Positions 1 through 8,287 of a stretch of DNA of 14,321 nt are shown here, piece by piece; positions within the stretch are counted from its first letter, which is position 1; every line of letters begins with the position of its first letter. The DNA comes from Candolleomyces eurysporus (taxonomy: Eukaryota; Basidiomycota; Agaricomycetes; Agaricales; Psathyrellaceae), in the NCBI GenBank assembly GCA_027579435.1, contig JANBPK010001719.1, positions 1 to 14,321 on the forward strand, in the 5' to 3' direction. The position numbers and the translations under genes are program-made. The notes below the pieces were generated by a model. It did no database searches. It was not told where the DNA came from and saw nothing but the letters and a program-made list of their open reading frames with translations.

Positions 1-1145
1 GAAGCCTTCCACTTAGCGAATGTCAGGGCGAATTCCCTTGTAATGTGCACAACTCCCTCCAGCATCGTACCTCGCCAGGTCAGGCATGCTGGTTAGACTT
101 CGAATAGTATGACTGCGTTTCAGATACGCTCGCGAGACCTTCGTGAACTTAAAGTGTCGTCGCAGAACCGTCTTACTCAACGTTCTTTCGTACTCTAGGG
201 CGTCTGCTTAGTTGACAGTCAGGGATAACTCCAACTCTTATATTTCCCTTCCTTCAAGAAGATCTCTTTTAATTATCTACGTCGATTCGCGAACTTTACG
301 AACAGATTCGCGAATTTGAGAGGGTGTCTACGCAGACGGCGTATCAGCGCCTGAATGGATTGGGCGACGCCTGAACAAACTGGGCCAGGACTGCGAAATC
401 CAGCTACCGCTGAAATTTTGCTGTTTTATAAGTTTGATTTGATTCGGTATGAGACAGTTGAGAGGTATTGGTGGTATCGGCTGAATGGGAGGCGGCCCAT
501 GCTGAGGCAGCGTCACAAACGCCTTTGTCAACCAAGACAACAACATGTCCGCCTTCTCCGGTGCTATGTCCCATTCACTGCCATGATAAGACCAATGTGA
601 TGAAAAATCCCTCGAAATAGCCAACCACTCAAAGTTTCACTACGTGAATAGTATGATGCGCTACGAAGTGACTGAAGGTGGGCCAGAAAGTATTGAACAG
701 GACAATGGAGGAGAAGGTTGGAGATCTGGACTCAGGGAGCGGGGCCTTGCATAGCAGAGCCCAAGATATCATTTTCGTCTTCGAGGAGAAACCCAATTCA
801 GTCTTCCTTTGGATGGCAACAACCCCACTGCCCAAGTCAATATACCGCACCGAGGTCAGGAAAAAAGCCAGTTGATATGTTCGATGGGAGGAGGATTGTA
901 GGTTATTCAAGTCCCCTCGGCGATTATCAAATGTACTTTACCCGACAAGGGAGCGCCTACAAATTGGGAAGAGCAGTCGTTTGATTCTGTGACAAAGTCG
1001 TGACCAAAGGCTGCGAATGAACCGTTCATCTGTGCACATCATCCATAATTCCTTTGGAGAATCTACCCTCAAAGCACCTTCCATTNAAAAGGTGTTACGC
1101 TAATTCAGGGGTCGCACGTCTTTGCAGCCGGAGAGCTAAGCCTAT
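1..1145. other. No recognisable gene; left-edge accessory DNA
   Basis: Open frames of 60-98 codons occur on both strands but overlap one another, and none shows a familiar motif or convincing splice structure. One + frame is open from base 1 to a TAG at 94-96; it could be the tail of an exon cut by the window edge, but is too short to judge. A short element containing ATTCGCGAA occurs twice near 283-315. One N is at 1086. I see no copy of the P gene or its 3' flank here, although the array pattern further right would allow one. Confidence 0.4.
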
Positions 1146-1149
1146 CTAT

Positions 1150-2025
1150 TGATCTGTAGACTCTGATGCAACATTATAGACCCGTTTACTGGCTCCTCTT
1201 AGAAGACCTGGGAGCAGGTGTTCATGCGTAATTGTTGCAGATAAGACGGACAAAGTCCTGAACATTATCAGGGCTAAGAAAACGGTTTGTTTGTCTATCC
1301 TAACCTGAAACCCCACCTTGCGTTTGGGCATGCATCCGTCCCCCGAAGACTCTGGAAGCGGTTCACGCCTCATCCAGAGTCGTATACTGCCCCGCCAAGC
1401 CTGAGGATACTTTGTTTGTAGTGAAGAGCTGACGCCGCAGAATAAACTAGTCAGTTCACAGAACTCAAACCTTGACCTCACCTTCACTTGAGCACAGAGA
1501 TGCGTTTGCCAGATTCCATATATGTAGATCGCACCTGCAGAAGTCAGGCACATGTGCATGCGCAGAAACACAACCCCCCTTTGGCCGATGAAGATTTCAG
1601 TGCAACACCGGTCACTGGTAGCAACCACTTCCCAACACTAACTCCATGAACACGCTGCATCAAGGTGTATAGCGCTGCTATGAATTCGAGGACAGTCACC
1701 ACCATGAAGGGGATTCTGCCTTTCATGGGTGTCCGTATAATCGCTAGATCTCTCAAGGTTTAGCCACACTGTAATGGTGCTTGGAATAACAATTGCTCAA
1801 AGTGAGCTTCAGGGCAGTTCAATCGCATCTCCTGGAATAGCCCCAATGTCAAGAATTGGATATGCGTGGCCATTGCACACACCATATTGCCTGTATGATG
1901 ATATGCCTCTCGAGGTAGGGAACAAGGAGGGGAGACTCAAGTTTGTCTCCTTCACAAAAGATATGATCCAACCCATCGACACAGCTCGCAATGAATCCAC
2001 CCAACCGTTGATGGCACCTGTGGGA
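1150..2025 (-). pseudogene. G_A: decayed copy of a membrane-protein-like gene (array copy 1)
   Basis: This segment matches 8288-9150 (G_C) over most of its length, in the same order. On the - strand it encodes a hydrophobic stretch with RIPFMVVTVLEFIAALYTLM (about 1690-1640) and, in another frame, EIFIG and TSAGAIYIYGIWQ (about 1600-1505). The two frames are separated by a one-base loss: three T at about 1594-1596 where G_C has four. The 5' part carries an LPSLFPTS and AYPILD block (about 1935-1850) shared with G_C. The pattern LRxLAIY followed by a hydrophobic helix recalls the orphan multi-pass membrane proteins common in basidiomycetes (DUF6533-type), but that assignment is weak. Ends are approximate and I could not build an intact exon set, so I call it a pseudogene. 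Confidence 0.55.
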
Positions 2026-2129
2026 AGTGGCAGCTGCTTTGCACAGCAGTGATCCGAGGCATTTTGCCTCCCTACTTATTGTGTGCTCAGACAGGGAAAC
2101 AAGAGAACTGGCATGAAGAGACTTGCTAA

Positions 2130-2310
2130 GGTGAACCCAAGAAAGGAAAGCGGGGAAAGACCGACGGAAAACAGCGGTGCCGATGTTGGTTCCTGCACAT
2201 GCCGCGCATCCATCTTGGCGCCTGGAAACTGAGTGTATGAACCCAAGTCAAAATGCCTTGGAACCATTCCCACCAAACAAACTCGACACCGTTGAAATCG
2301 ATGCTACTAC
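2130..2310 (-). pseudogene. Partial extra copy of the 5' part of the G gene
   Basis: On the - strand, residues EFVWWEWFQGILTWVH (about 2295-2240) line up with EFLRWEWCHGRLGWIH in G_C (about 9130-9080). The same stretch of G_C is also matched by 1985-2020 in G_A, so this sequence is present twice within about 250 bases. It is either a local tandem duplication inside G_A or the remnant of a further copy. The level of divergence suggests it is old. No complete reading frame remains. Confidence 0.4.
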
Positions 2311-2672
2311 TAGTCCACACTCAATCAGGCTCATGCCGGTTGGTTTTAGTACCAAACCAAATCTTCAGCAAAGCTTGTGTTCAGAGAAGCTCGTGTTCGG
2401 TTGCCAAGGGTACATACTTATGATTTCAAAACTGCACTAAGCCACCGCTGAATATCTGGAAGTCACTGTTCAGTAAATAGATGAAGAGTCAGAGATGTAT
2501 AGTCTCTTTTAGCCAGACTGACAAATATGCCTGCTCCCACAAGGCAGTAAGTAGGTCTTAGGGCCTCTTCGGCTAAAAAAAAGTTGGCTGGCTGATCGGG
2601 CCATCAAAGTCTCCGCTGAAACTTTGGGATTCCGCTCGCTTTGTCCGCCCAGCATTTCTGTTGCCAATGGCC
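2311..2672. other. Intergenic stretch without a recognised gene
   Basis: This lies between the G-like remnants and the TIR element. It contains a run of eight A (about 2574-2581) and a short hairpin, CAAAGT paired with ACTTTG, around 2604-2626. No coding pattern was recognised. Confidence 0.4.
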
Positions 2673-2674
2673 TA

Positions 2675-2699
2675 CAGTCATTCACCGGCCAGTGAGACA
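2675..2699 (+). repeat. Left terminal inverted repeat, 25 bp
   Basis: This is an exact inverted match to 3425-3449. It is preceded by the TA target duplication at 2673-2674. Confidence 0.9.
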
Positions 2700-3424
2700 G
2701 CACCGGCCAATGAGACAAACCCATTTTCTGGTGTCGTATTGTGTCTTTTAGCTTCGGAGTTTTTTCAAATCATGAGTATGGTCTATGAGCTATCTTTTAC
2801 TCATTTTCAAGCGATTTTAGAANTTTTTTCTCTTGCAAGGATGTGGGTAGAAAACAGCAAAAACCAGGCAGCAGGCGAGTTTCTAAACTTCCTAAATCCT
2901 GGCAACCAATTCATCTTCAAATAATATTCTATTGGACTATTAGTACCTGGAATCAACTGGCCTGGTGAGGGTAGAACCAGTAAATCACTGTGAATTGTCG
3001 TCACAATGTCAGGGTGGTACGATGAGACTGACTTCCAAATTTGGAAGTGCACCTCATCACCCTCATCTTGAGGCAACGACTGCGTCTTAGAGCATCAAAT
3101 CTTCAGATTTACATTGAGCTACTATTTTAAAGCAGATGTCAAATTTTGGTAGTCATGCGCCCTCCAGAGTGCAAGGAAAAGCGCCAACATCGTCGTCGGA
3201 GATCGTCCGCTTTTGGAAATGATGGGCCGATTCAAGTGTCTCACTGACTGGTGTTCCTCCTGATAACGCAAATTCATGCTGATTACGGGTTTTCTCGACA
3301 ACCTTTTCTCATTTGAGCACCAAATTTTATATACATAGTCCTTAAATATGACCAAAACTATGTAGCCCATTATTACCTTGAGTGCTTCCAAAAGCCATGG
3401 ATCCAGGGCCAATGTTATTTTTGG

Positions 3425-3449
3425 TGTCTCACTGGCCGGTGAATGACTG
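3425..3449 (-). repeat. Right terminal inverted repeat, 25 bp
   Basis: This is an exact inverted match to 2675-2699. It is followed by the TA target duplication at 3450-3451. Confidence 0.9.
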
Positions 3450-3451
3450 TA

Positions 3452-4344
3452 CTTACTAAGTAGTTCTTGAACATGTTTTTACCTTACCCTTCCTCACTGG
3501 CCTAGTCTTTCTATTCCAGTGCATATGAAGGTCCTCACCAGACAAAATTATTCGTGCAAAATTCCCTGAGTGTAGTGCCGTAGGTACTCGTATCCGCAAA
3601 GATACATCATTTATCGTTCGAAATACATCCGTCCTATTTGCTTTGCAATTTGCCTGTTAGCAGGTCGTGCCGCACGTCGGCCTTATGTGTTATATGTCTA
3701 TGGCTCTATATTTTTGGACCTGTGGCAAGTGGCCGATGCTGCCCACGGCAAGAGCCGAGGCTTTTGCATGGTTTTTTGCTGTCCCCTTGTCCGCCTCATC
3801 TCACCCTACACCCGCGTCATTACTAACTCCATCCAACCCAAAAATCTCCTAGCCAGAGCCGAAGACAGCCGCGTGTCCATGCTTGCAGGGCCTGGTACTG
3901 CTGCGAAAACGGAGAGGAAAGCAGCAATTGAAAGCAACTGGCAAAGGGTGATACCAAGATAACGTAGCATGGCGGAGCTCCATCAAGCGTGATGGCAAGC
4001 CGCCGTGCCGTCCCCTGTGCCGGTTACGAGGAACATGGTCTGAGCCTTCTTGGACCGTTCTGTGTTGCGATGAAAACGCATTCCTATCAGCTGAACATTC
4101 AATTAAGGCTGGAAAGTCAAAAGTGGTTGAGAAACGCACATCATGTCACATCATATAGAAACCGCACCAGATCCGATAGGTTCTCAACATGTTTCTTGTT
4201 TCTGCGGAGGAGACATCAAACCGCTGATTAAAGAATTAACCGGGGCCTCGAGATCAGTGCTATTAACCCATTCCACTTTCACTCTCCCTCTGCAATACTC
4301 GTCTGGACCACCAAGCCGCCAAGTCTGCATTCTCGGGTTTAGGC
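3452..4344. other. Region upstream of P1; no recognised gene
   Basis: Overlapping frames of 61-108 codons occur in + frames (for example 3687-3962 and 4143-4469) and on the - strand. None has a recognisable domain. The last 60-80 bases before 4345 resemble the 5' flank of P2 (6960-7026), including CACTCTC and a GGGTTT/GGTTTGGG stretch just before the ATG. They probably hold the duplicated promoter and 5' UTR. Confidence 0.35.
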
Positions 4345-5197
4345 ATGCCGGAACGACCATCATATCAAGAAAAGCATCATTCAGACCCAAACGAACGCGA
4401 AACCGCAGCTGCTCCTACGTTCGCGATTTTCATCGACCAATCCTATGCAGTCTACAACAACTACAATAACTCTCAGAACCAGACCACTACCGAGACGATC
4501 AACTCAAATAATGTCAGCTCAACGCAAGCTCGCAACTCCAGCCTCAACGGTGACAGCGGATGGACTTTCCGTGAGTGCCAATCCCGTAGGTCATCGCTGC
4601 GTGAGGGATGCACAACTGAACTCTTGGATTGAAAACCATTCCTAGGGACTGAGGAGTTTCATACGCGAGCCTGGGGATCGCACCCCACTGCATCTACACA
4701 GCATTATGATTCCTCGGCCGGTCCGAGTGTGAGAGACTCTCAACTTCCCCCACACTCTCCAACGTCCGGGGAAGCACCTCAATATCCGCGGCCGCCAACG
4801 TCACCTTTGGCCTTGATCTTGCACGTCCAACCTTCGGCTGGCTGGAGCCGTTCCCCACAGCACCGCCATAATTCCTGGCCGATATCAAGTTCGCTTGGGT
4901 TCCACCCTAGCATGTCGCCAAGATTCGAGATCACCGTCGCCCCACAACCATGTAAGTGGCCACCCTTTTCACTTAATGCTCATCGTCGTAATCCTAATTT
5001 TTATGTCAGTGCGTGGTCATCCCAGCTCTCGAGACTCCGGACGGGATATTGATTCTACCAGCCGGCGTCTCTCGCAAGATGCACCACGCACAAACGGCAT
5101 TATCGCGCGCTTACCATTCTTTATTTGGTGGCTTGTAGCGTGGTTCAAGAAACTCCCCATGACCCAACGGCTCGCCTTCAGACTGGGGTTCAACTAA
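4345..5197 (+). CDS. P1: protein of unknown function with Asn/Ser-rich N-terminus and hydrophobic C-terminus
   Basis: I do not recognise this gene. Exons 4345-4570, 4646-4951 and 5010-5197 join in frame to 239 aa, with consensus donors GTGAGT and GTAAGT and introns of 75 and 58 nt, both phase 1. The model is supported by the paralogue P2. Residues 30-75 are Asn/Gln/Ser/Thr-rich, with IDQSYAVYNNYNNSQN (30-45) and TINSNNVSSTQARNSS (51-66). Residues 77-176 are Pro/Ser/His-rich and probably disordered. The C-terminus (about 208-239) is a Trp-rich hydrophobic stretch, LPFFIWWLVAWF, flanked by Arg and by KK, followed by a basic tail; it could anchor or insert in a membrane. No signal peptide is visible. 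The DQSY block, the N-rich block and the C-terminal segment are the most conserved parts between P1 and P2. The pseudogene G_B lies downstream on the opposite strand. Confidence 0.72.
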
Positions 5198-5757
5198 ATG
5201 TCAATGAGTAAATGGGAGTTGTCAGCGTATCTTCGAACGCGCACAATAATCGCAATAGGTTGGAATGGAACGGTGTACCACACTTCACACCAGGTTCTTT
5301 CCCATCCTGACGTGTTTAGCAATTTGTCCTGCGAGTCCCCCTTCTATAAAACGGATTTCTGCGACTTGAATGTCTCCACCAGTATCTTCACGACGTTCTT
5401 CATGCCCCTATGCCCCATTTTCTCTTCTTTCAATTTGGAAGAGTTGGTTTATGTATTTATGCCACTTTCTCCATATGTTACGCTCTGATTCGCTATACTT
5501 CATCTTGTATCTAATATTTGCGGGACAATAACTGTATCTAAAGTGTACGCTTACCTCAACCCTGTCCTTATAACCCGCGTCCATCTATCCATTCACTATA
5601 CCAATATTGATTTACCATATCTCTCCTGCTTCTCTACTTCTGAAATGAGCTGATCTCGCGGGAGGTTGATTCGCCCTTTGCGGCGACAATTCCCGCTTCA
5701 ACGACTTCGAATTACAGTTGCGCTCTCGGGCCTCGAAAACTGTGGTTCTACATGATT
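5198..5757. repeat. 3' flank of P1, duplicated downstream of P2
   Basis: This is a pyrimidine-rich flank without a recognised gene. It shares an 18-nt identical string beginning TATGCCCCATTTTC with the P2 flank (5409-5426 and 7691-7708), and looser similarity on both sides. Hence the duplication that made P1 and P2 extends beyond the coding exons. A 96-codon open frame directly after the P1 stop (5198-5488) has low-complexity content and is probably 3' UTR. Confidence 0.5.
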
Positions 5758-6071
5758 TTCAAGATTTGAATTGCTCGGAGAGAGGGAAAGAGGGGCGGAC
5801 TAGATCGGTAGAACGGACGTTGCTGGAAGAAACTGGTCGCTTACTGAGCTCGAATCTTGGACTCGCATTAGCTCTATCACAAAGATTCGTTTGACGAATC
5901 ACGGACATTGCTAGCACCTGCAGAAGTCGGTTATCATAATGCACCAGTCACCTCCCACGTCCACTTAGCATCACCTCATGCAGCTAGAGTGGTCCATGAA
6001 AAGACGGTAACTATCCATGAACTAGAGGTTTTAGGGTTCGGCTAGGGGTTAGGGCCAGGTATATCAATTTT

Positions 6072-6098
6072 CTGCGCCGAAGGCGCAGCCCTTCGGGC
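6072..6098. repeat. Two adjacent hairpins
   Basis: CTGCGCC-GAA-GGCGCAG (6072-6088) forms a perfect 7-bp stem. It abuts GCCC-TTC-GGGC (6088-6098), a 4-bp stem. This is probably part of the insert in G_B. Confidence 0.6.
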
Positions 6099-6275
6099 CA
6101 GTCANTTTTTGGTCCTGGAATAGACGTAGCTTTAATTCTATAAAATTTCGGGTAATTTTAGGGTAGTTTACACAGGGGAGACAAGAAATAGGACTTGTTG
6201 CCTTGTATGTTTTCCGTTGCAAATTAATTCTTGACATTTGACATGTCACAGTGATTGACAGTTAGATAGCGCAAA

Positions 6276-6385
6276 GTGGTGCAAATTAGCGTCTGGGGTG
6301 GTGCAAATTACAGTCCGGGGGTGGTGCAATAGTTACCGTCGATCCTGCACCTCTCACTTAAGGATAATTACCCTCGATTCTGCAC
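6276..6385. repeat. Short tandem repeats: GTGGTGCAA units and a 20-nt pair
   Basis: GTGGTGCAA begins at 6276, 6298 and 6321, a 22-23-bp period with similar spacer text. It is followed by an imperfect 20-nt direct repeat at 6331-6350 and 6366-6385 (three mismatches, 35-bp period). Confidence 0.75.
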
Positions 6386-7026
6386 TATTCTAGCATAATC
6401 GGCCGTTAGCATAGGCTTTATGGACCTAAGCGCAGTGTGGAACATGCACAGTCCTTTCATCAGCTCGAGAACGGTCGCCTCCACGAAGGGGATTCCGTTT
6501 TTCTTCCTCTCCATGGACGTCCTTGGAGTCGCTAGAACGACCAGGTTGCAGAGGCCCTTTGGCTGCACGGCGCCTGGAAAGAGATTGCTGGAGTGTCGTC
6601 CCGCGGCCCGGGTGCACGATCGTATTGCCTACTATGACCAAGCTAAGGTGAGCCATGCAAGAGCGCTGCACTGGCTCTCACAACAGAAATGACGAAAACA
6701 CACCGCTACCACTACGATAAATCGCGTGCGGTGTCATGCCCACCGAACGAGACTCCAGAGACCGTTCGTTCAATCTACGCAACCCGGCGGGAAGTCACCC
6801 ATATGCTGCATTGTCCCCAAAGCCATTCATTGCAGAGCAAAAGCTAAAGAAGAGCGGAACCGCTCCTTGGTATCGTTGGACGATCGTAGGGGGTTGACGT
6901 CGACCTGTCAAAATCAGTATATGTCGATTCTGGACTTTTCAACTTTCGATTTCTAAAGCTTTACCGTGACCCCCACTCTCTAGTATTCAGCACATCACTG
7001 CCTTCCCAAGGTGATCGGTTTGGGTT

Positions 7027-7507
7027 ATGCCTGAGCAACCACCATCTCAGGGTCCAGGAAATTATTCAGCATCCTTCGAGGAAGCACGCGAGGGCCCAGC
7101 CGCTCTTGTGTTCATCTACATCGACCAATCCTATGCAATCTACAATAACTATCACAACTCCCAGAACCGGACAATTAACGAAACCATCAACTCAAATAAT
7201 GTCAGCTCAACGCAAGCCCGCAACTCCAGCTTCAACGGTGACAGCAGATGGTCCTTCTGTACGTGATTCCTTGCCGTGCGAGGGAGACTGGGGAATTCTG
7301 AAATCGTGATTATACCTAGCAGGGACTGATGGTCCTCCTAGGTCTCGAGACCTTGGAAGGAGTGTCGATGCTCCCGGTCGCCACCCTTCACCTACCAATA
7401 GTCTCATTGCACGCTTACCATTTTTTATTTGGTGGCTTGTTAACTGGCTCAAGAAATTCCTTTGGGCACAACGCCTCGTCTTCAGATCGGGGTTGAACCG
7501 AAGGTAA
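7027..7507 (+). CDS. P2: short paralogue of P1, unknown function
   Basis: Exons 7027-7258 and 7323-7507 join in frame (donor GTACGT, acceptor CTAGCAG, 64-nt intron, phase 1) to 138 aa. The intron sits at the same codon as P1 intron 1. Residues 31-72 repeat the P1 block with IDQSYAIYNNYHNSQN and TINSNNVSSTQARNSS, and 32 nt of the coding DNA in that block (7190-7221) are identical to P1. The C-terminus (about 105-138) has LPFFIWWLVNWL flanked by R and KK. The Pro/Ser-rich middle of P1 (about 100 residues) and P1 intron 2 are missing, with exon 2 opening on the same bases as P1 exon 2 and then switching to the P1 exon 3 pattern. The frame is intact, so it may be functional. No domain is recognised and no signal peptide is visible. 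Confidence 0.7.
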
Positions 7508-7890
7508 TTGATAGTTGTAAGTGTGCTTCTATCTCACTTTCAGAATATCGGAATTGAACCACACACCCTTTATGCCAAGCTCTTTCTCGCCAACTCATTC
7601 AACCCTTCTGCGGCCTTCCTTTTCGAACGTGGGTTGTGTATTGGCGTATCCTTCCACACAATACCTTTCAGCGCGAGATACTCATGTCTTTATGCCCCAT
7701 TTTCTCTTTTCTCTCTAGTTGGTGTATCATAAATACCAATGTTGCTATGCTTTCTCCTATATATGTTCGTTATTCTTCATTCTCATTTTCACGGACAGCG
7801 TTTGGATCTATACTTGTGTACATTTATTTACTATGCGCTCCCATAGACCTACGATTTGTGCTTTCGATTTACTACAACTCTCCGGCTCCT
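7508..7890. repeat. 3' flank of P2, paralogous to the P1 flank
   Basis: This is pyrimidine-rich and contains the 18-nt string shared with P1 (7691-7708), then a region similar to 5470-5510. Long open frames here (7508-7732, 7636-7920) reflect the low density of stops in C/T-rich DNA, and no motif supports coding. Confidence 0.5.
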
Positions 7891-7895
7891 ACAGT

Positions 7896-8099
7896 ATGCC
7901 CCCTTTTTCCTCTGAATTAGCGGACCGGATGGAGTATTTGGCGAGGTCGACGCCGAAAGATGATTCGGCGCTTGCGGCAGTTAACTCCCGCGATGTCCAG
8001 GATTTGGATTTGATCAACAAGAGACAGAGAGAGTGTGTGTATCAGACTAGACTAATGGATGGGTGGGGAATCCGCCGTGTCGCAGCGCGATTAAGGTAG
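7896..8099 (+). CDS. Possible short ORF or first exon, unknown
   Basis: From an ATG at 7896 the frame runs 67 codons to a TAG at 8097-8099. The stop overlaps a plausible donor (AAG|GTAGTC), so the frame could also be a first exon. The protein is charged and helical-looking, with ELADRMEYLARS and INKRQRE, quite unlike the C/T-rich flank before it. A second stretch at 8206-8280, ending in a GTGAGT-like donor, could be a following exon, but I found no phase-consistent join that I trust. A weak match of 7990-8030 to 5750-5790 suggests that a decayed counterpart follows P1. It may instead be chance. Confidence 0.25.
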   Translation: MPPFSSELADRMEYLARSTPKDDSALAAVNSRDVQDLDLINKRQRECVYQTRLMDGWGIRRVAARLR

Positions 8100-8287
8100 T
8101 CTGACCACCGTACCGCATTCACAGAGTTTGGTTCAGGCTCACCGCGCCAGCCCTCTCTCTTACGCATGCCGAATCTTTCTAACGCCTTTGCATGGCTCGG
8201 CAAAGATGTCACTTAACCAGGTTCGAGACGATCTCCTGGATCATCTGGCTAAAAATGGCACAGATGATAAACTATCGTGAGTGCAAT

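Larger units (their letters stand above)
2675..3449. mobile_element. Tc1/mariner-superfamily DNA transposon, non-autonomous (775 bp)
   Basis: The element starts with CAGTCATTCACCGG and ends with its exact reverse complement. The terminal inverted repeats are 25 bp and perfect (2675-2699 and 3425-3449). It is flanked on both sides by TA (2673-2674 and 3450-3451), the target duplication typical of Tc1/mariner and pogo/Fot1 elements, whose ends commonly read CAGT...ACTG. The repeat core CCGGCCAGTGAGAC recurs inside the left end (2703-2716, one mismatch) and in reverse near the right end (3238-3251, imperfect). No DDE transposase frame is visible; the longest internal frames are 89 and 96 codons on the - strand, unrecognised. 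It is probably a deletion derivative or MITE moved in trans. One N is at 2823. Confidence 0.85.
6003..6390. mobile_element. Insert within G_B: possible MITE remnant with inverted and tandem repeats
   Basis: This sequence is absent from G_A and G_C at the matching place. GACGGTAACTAT at 6003-6014 is the exact reverse complement of 6329-6340, giving a candidate 12-bp inverted repeat. Inside are two adjacent GC-rich hairpins (6072-6088 and 6088-6098), two TTAGGG words (6031-6036, 6049-6054), three GTGGTGCAA repeats and one N at 6104. No coding capacity is evident. Class and exact ends are uncertain; there is no clear target duplication. Confidence 0.4.
5760..6955 (-). pseudogene. G_B: decayed and interrupted copy of the G gene (array copy 2)
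   Basis: The piece 5815-5990 matches G_C from 8540 onward (GCTGGAAGAAACTGG is shared) and G_A around 1430-1550 (GCACCTGCAGAAGTC is shared). The piece 6400-6955 matches the 5' half of G_C up to about 9275 (CATTC..CGCAGAGCA and ATGTCGATTCTG are shared). On the - strand 6535-6425 encodes GIPFVEATVLELM, the counterpart of RIPFMVVTVLEFI in G_A. About 400 bases between the two pieces (roughly 6000-6400) have no counterpart in the other copies and look inserted. No continuous coding model survives. It lies head-to-head with P2 across only about 70 bases. Confidence 0.5.

Noticed and set aside
283..315. CRISPR-like or regulatory repeat from two ATTCGCGAA copies
   Set aside because: There are two short copies only, with no array. 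CRISPR is not expected in a fungal genome.
328..624. 98-codon - strand frame with a Pro-rich stretch (GPPPIQPIPPIP)
   Set aside because: It overlaps a + frame of similar length, has no known domain, and no supporting splice or start context was seen.
2022..2262. Transposon inserted in G_A with a TGGCACC/TGGAACC target duplication
   Set aside because: The right-hand side is itself homologous to the same part of G_C as the left side, so a duplicated G fragment explains it better. No inverted repeats were found.
3122..3412. 96-codon - strand frame inside the TIR element as a transposase remnant
   Set aside because: No D..D/E spacing, helix-turn-helix or other Tc1/mariner signature could be seen. 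It is reported only as an unrecognised frame.
6031..6054. Internal telomere repeat tract
   Set aside because: Only two TTAGGG words separated by other sequence are present, which is too little to call an interstitial telomere.
8206..8280. Exon beginning MSLNQVRDDLLDHL joined to the 7896 frame
   Set aside because: The composition is attractive, but the donor at 8096/8097 is phase 2 and the acceptor before this ATG puts the downstream codons in a different frame.
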